Shown: piece by piece, positions 31,004-33,914 of the stretch
Position numbering within the stretch: position 1 is the first letter of the stretch
How the letters are laid out: the number at the start of each line of letters is the position of its first letter
Assembly: GCA_003427395.1 (NCBI GenBank)
Contig: BFEA01000423.1
Location: 556,911-590,824 of the forward strand
DNA from: Chara braunii
Taxonomy: Eukaryota; Streptophyta; Charophyceae; Charales; Characeae
Direction of reading: 5' to 3'
Length of the DNA stretch: 33,914 bases
The notes under the pieces: generated by a model
What the model saw: the letters and a program-made list of their open reading frames with translations, nothing else
What the model was told of the DNA's origin: nothing
Database searches by the model: none
Made by a program: the position numbers and the translations under genes

Positions 31004-31572
31004 TTGTCGGGACAAATACCCTAACAAGGGTATTTGCTGGGGGGTTTTAGAGTCGGACGCTGTCCGACTTTGTCGTTGGATTGAAGGACCTGATGAGACC
31101 GACGTTGCCGAAAGTTTATTCAGACCTGACCTATGACTGAGAGACTAAAAGTTTTCGAAATTTAGTCCGAACGCGTGTGGCGTCCGGGAGTAGTGGATGT
31201 GAATGGTAGTAACCAGAAGTGCTTCGCTTTTGCTGAGACCGCAGAAACACGCGAACATGGGAACGCTAAAGCCAGACCTATTCTACCTAAAATAATGTCG
31301 GTCGCGCGATTCAGGGCTTAAGTAGGCTAAGAAGAGGGATGCGCCGGGTATAGGGCCACGACGCATGGGGAATAGGAAGAAGGTTTTGATTTCCTGGGCC
31401 GTGAGGATTGACATCGAGCCAAAAGGCCGATGCCGAGGTCACGCGGCCAACAGACGGGCAGGGCCTGCCAGCAAAGCCTATTAAGCTTCAGACAGGGAGG
31501 ATCTGCAGAGCCTTAGGTAGACAAGGCTTGCAAGGCTACAGGCAGGAGGAATGACCTGAGCCAAACTCTTCT

Positions 31573-31610
31573 TATAAAAAAGTTGCTCCTATCACTGTCG
31601 TGATAGGAGC
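31573..31610 (+). promoter_or_regulatory. TATA box and perfect stem-loop in copy B
   Basis: TATAAAAAA (31573-31581) is followed by GCTCCTATCAC-TGTC-GTGATAGGAGC (31585-31610), an 11-pair perfect stem. The equivalent in copy A has a C-to-T change that leaves a G:T pair in RNA, so the fold is kept. Confidence 0.5.
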
Positions 31611-31864
31611 TGACCCAGTAGGTTACGGTGCCAAACTTTCGTTCAGCAGATACCGGGATCGAGCCCGGTCGCACGCATCCTTCTGGGCTAGCTTCTTTTG
31701 GAGCTGCCTACTCTGTATGCCACCCGCGCGGTCGAATCTGGTCGATCGATCTTGGAGATCACGAGGTCCAGATCGGCCGTGTGGATCGAGCATGGCCCCT
31801 GCGCAAGGATGACACGCATAAATCAAAAAAATAAAAATAATAATAATATTAATAAAAATAAAAG
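31611..31864 (+). mobile_element. tRNA-like (SINE-like) unit in copy B
   Basis: The A box is TGACCCAGTAGG (31611-31622, one mismatch) and the B box GGATCGAGCCC (31656-31666) within the perfect stem ACCGGG/CCCGGT. It ends in AATCAAAAAAATAAAAATAA and related A-rich tail. Spacing is identical to copy A. Confidence 0.5.
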
Positions 31865-31881
31865 TTTTTTTTTTTTTTTTA

Positions 31882-31943
31882 GTTCCATAGGACTGAAACT
31901 CGGGTCTCTATTTCAACAGTTCGTGGCCATGCCACGATGGGAC
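31882..31943 (-). pseudogene. tRNA-Gln-like unit with A-tail, copy B
   Basis: Same layout as in copy A: minus-strand GTCCCAT ... ATGGAAC acceptor strands and a B-box-like GAGTTTCAGTCC. It is followed on the minus strand directly by a run of about 17 A's (plus-strand T's at 31,864-31,880). The direct A-tail is the mark of LINE-driven retroposition. Confidence 0.45.
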
Positions 31944-32315
31944 GTGACCGTTGGCGAGCCAACAGAAGGAAAAAAAAAAAAAAAAAAAAAAAAAAAAGAC
32001 CGAGTTGATGAAGCGCCAGATGGCACCGCGGGAAGCAATGGGGACTTAATATTCCCACGAACGGTGCAGATGCCCGTGAAAACGGCGACCGTTCAACAAC
32101 AAGGTACACTCTAGGAATACCTCAGGATAAACACCCATCCAAACAACTCCAATTACAAAGTAAGGGTTGTTCTTTTGTTTTTTTTGTTTTTCTTTCGTGT
32201 TCTTTAGATTTTTGTTAGATTTTTGTTTTAGATTTTTATTAGATTTTTATTAGATTTTTCTTTCTTTCTTTCTTTCTTTAGTGTCTATCGATAGAATACC
32301 CGTTCTTTTCAGACG

Positions 32316-32376
<61 letters not shown>
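32316..32376. repeat. 61-A tract
   Basis: Uninterrupted A's where copy A has its extra (GA)n-containing segment. The length may be approximate because draft assemblies handle such tracts poorly. Confidence 0.9.
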
Positions 32377-32379
<3 letters not shown>

Positions 32380-33102
32380 GAAAGGAGAAAAATGTAACGG
32401 CTCCAAATGTGGCCGCGACCGTGGAACAGGTGCAGCCCCTAGAAGGTTCTAGGGGTTGATGGGACTGCGTCTGTTCAGCTGAACAGACAGCAGTGAAGTT
32501 GGCTGTGTACATCCACTTCCGGGAGCACCCGGCGTGGAAAAATGGTCAGGTACTCCTGGGGGTTGATGACCTTGGTCCCCTAGGGGAAAACCAAGGCTCC
32601 TACCTCCTAGCCGTTGATTTAGATCAAGGGCCAGGAGCACTGGCAAATTTTGCATGGCAGTGGGCAAAGTAGTTGCCGCATACCTTCAGCTGGCTATTAA
32701 AGCCAGCATCCTGCCCAACTGCCTCACACTTGTGGCAGCGCTGCTGGGCCATTCTCCTGAGTGAATGTTGGTTGGTTGCTACTGTGGGGAGGTGCTGGAA
32801 GTGTTGGTGGAGTGGACGTCTACAGAAGGGAGGCAACCATAGCTGAGGGCTGGGAGTTTTTGCCCCACCCTTATACGTATGATGTGTGTGTGGGTTGGTG
32901 CTGCGGGAGTAAGGTTGCGCCATGGTCCGGACGGTGTGGCAAGCGGCACCTATTTTAGTGGGGTTGTGTTGCCGGACTGCCGCCGTGGCGTCAATACGTT
33001 CCTAAGGGAAGGTGCAGCCGGATTTGCCCTGCGCGTCGATGTCCGTTTTAATGTGAGTGTGGGGAGGTGTTGTTCGATCAGTGGCACGGCGGCGGTGATG
33101 TT

Positions 33103-33270
33103 GTAAGTGAGGAAGTGCTGCCATTTTTTTTGGAACAACGGCAGCGATGTTCTCAGTGAGGAAGTGCTGCCATTTTTTTTGGCATGGCGGCAGCGACGTT
33201 GTTAGCGGGGAAGTGTTGCTATTTTTTTTTGCACGGTGGCAGCAACATTTTTCAGTGGGATTATGTTTCC
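33103..33270. repeat. 49-bp minisatellite (copy B)
   Basis: Units start at 33103, 33152, 33201 and about 33,250, the same register as in copy A, so the array predates the split of the two copies. Confidence 0.8.
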
Positions 33271-33275
33271 GATTT

Positions 33276-33490
33276 CCAACAGAAAAATTGTGGCAAATTT
33301 TCTGACAGGATGATCACGTGTGGACATCACATTTCAACCGTTGGAACTGTGTTTATAAACTGTTTGGAGGGGGGGAGGTCATGTGTTCCACCAGAAGTTA
33401 AGGAAACCAACGCTGACCAAACATTGGGAAAACTGAAACTGGTGTGTTCATTTGTTGGTCCATTTGTTGAAAGGATGTTGGTCCATCTGT
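33276..33490. other. Unrelated sequence after copy B, no gene
   Basis: No match to copy A. TTGTTGGTCCATTTGTTGAAAG-type words near 33,450-33,500 lead into the minisatellite. Confidence 0.4.
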
Positions 33491-33662
33491 TGACCATTTG
33501 TTGACAACTTGTTGAAGACTTGTGAAGAACTTGTTGAAACGTATTGAGAACGCGTTGAAACGTGTTAAAAACTTGTTGAAACGTGTTGAAAACTTGTTGA
33601 AACGTGTTGAAAACTTGTTGAAATGTGTTGAAAACTTGTTGAAACGTGTTGAAAACGTGTTC
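33491..33662. repeat. 21-bp minisatellite (ACGTGTTGAAAACTTGTTGAA)
   Basis: About seven units built from two half-units, CGTGTTGAAAA and CTTGTTGAAA. They are well matched at 33,555-33,655 and more diverged before that. On the minus strand it encodes a heptapeptide repeat NKFSTRF in a 141-codon frame (33,823-33,398), with every unit in frame because 21 is a multiple of three. The frame has no other support as a gene. Confidence 0.85.
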
Positions 33663-33858
33663 ACCTTTCGTAGAACGTTACGTTCTGTGTAGGGGGAAAA
33701 AATCGATATTTTTGGCTCATGTCGTCGGGTTTCGCGGTTTCTTCTAGTCATTTTCTCCTGTTGAACGATATGATATGTTTTTTCGCAAATGTCAATCGTT
33801 GAGTCTTTCAGTACTCCTGACATGCAACGACCACAATGACTAAAGATAAAGAGAGAGG

Positions 33859-33860
<2 letters not shown>

Positions 33861-33914
<54 letters not shown>
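33861..33914. repeat. (GA)n microsatellite at the window end
   Basis: (GA)n runs to the last base, so the contig or window may have been cut by it. Confidence 0.9.

Larger units (their letters stand above)
31004..33275 (+). mobile_element. Retroelement-like repeat, copy B
   Basis: It starts TTGTCGGGACAAATACCCTA with inverted AAATACCC/GGGTATTT. It has every block of copy A in the same order but lacks the (GA)n segment and the foldback element. Relative to copy A it has about 56 extra bases at 32,106-32,161 (ACACTCTAGGAATACCTCAG...). The match to copy A ends at CCGATTT, about 33,275, beyond which the sequence is unrelated (CCAACAGAAAAATTG). There is no conserved coding frame. The start-to-start distance from copy A is 7,554 bases, direct orientation. 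Confidence 0.75.

Noticed and set aside
23450-33275. Copies A and B as the two LTRs of a single 10-kb retrotransposon
   Set aside because: The DNA between them has no gag or pol remains, an inverted LTR-family fragment lies inside, and no primer site or polypurine tract with matching target duplication was found. Independent insertions or a segmental duplication fit better, though not proven.
33491-33662. CRISPR-like array
   Set aside because: Units are contiguous 21-mers without unique spacers, in a eukaryotic context.

Overview
The window reads as eukaryotic nuclear DNA made almost entirely of decayed mobile elements. It has no operons, no intact long gene and many microsatellites, and it carries a GT..AG intron in one decayed gene, a non-LTR retrotransposon relic, tRNA-like retroposons, a cytosolic large-subunit rRNA fragment and an organelle-type tRNA. 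I infer a large, repeat-rich streptophyte (green plant or charophyte alga) genome; the lineage is a guess from element style and cannot be proved without a search. Sporadic N's and a 425-N gap show a draft short-read assembly.

Layout. 1-2.5 kb: low-content DNA with short tandem and inverted repeats. 2.5-2.9 kb: a 237-bp TTAA-target miniature inverted-repeat element (MITE) sitting in the second unit of a 68-bp tandem duplication, whose first unit preserves the empty site. 3.3-3.4 kb: an organelle-type tRNA-Arg(ACG) fused to the 3' half of a tRNA-Ile(GAU), minus strand. 4.6-6.0 kb: a broken gene with a 54-bp intron, an OTU-protease-like region and a RING-finger-like region. 8.6-10.6 kb: microsatellites and short tandem repeats. 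11.3-12.8 kb: a LINE reverse transcriptase relic. 13.3-16.7 kb: an AT-rich, minus-strand decayed coding region of unknown family, split by two insertions. 16.7-17.6 kb: a probable LTR with a TATA box and a possible gag start. 18-20.6 kb: AT-rich DNA with a palindrome and two old tandem arrays. 21.2-21.8 kb: the N gap, flanked by an exact 95-bp duplication. 22.9-23.2 kb: a 28S/25S rRNA fragment.

23.45-33.3 kb is dominated by two direct copies (A at 23,450-26,680 and B at 31,004-33,275) of one element family. Each has a TATA box, a stem-loop, a tRNA-like unit with pol III A and B boxes, an opposite-strand tRNA-Gln-like unit with an A-rich tail, and a 49-bp minisatellite. Copy A is interrupted by a 472-bp foldback element with an 8-bp target duplication; copy B shows the uninterrupted site. 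Copy A itself lies inside a fragment of the LTR family seen at 16.7 kb, and a third, inverted fragment lies at 28.8-29.1 kb. The window ends with a 21-bp minisatellite and a (GA)n run.

Nothing here looks like a working protein gene. The interest lies in nested insertions that can be dated against one another, in empty sites kept inside the window, and in two unrecognised or unusual decayed coding regions (OTU plus RING, and the AT-rich minus-strand gene). All alignments were made by eye.
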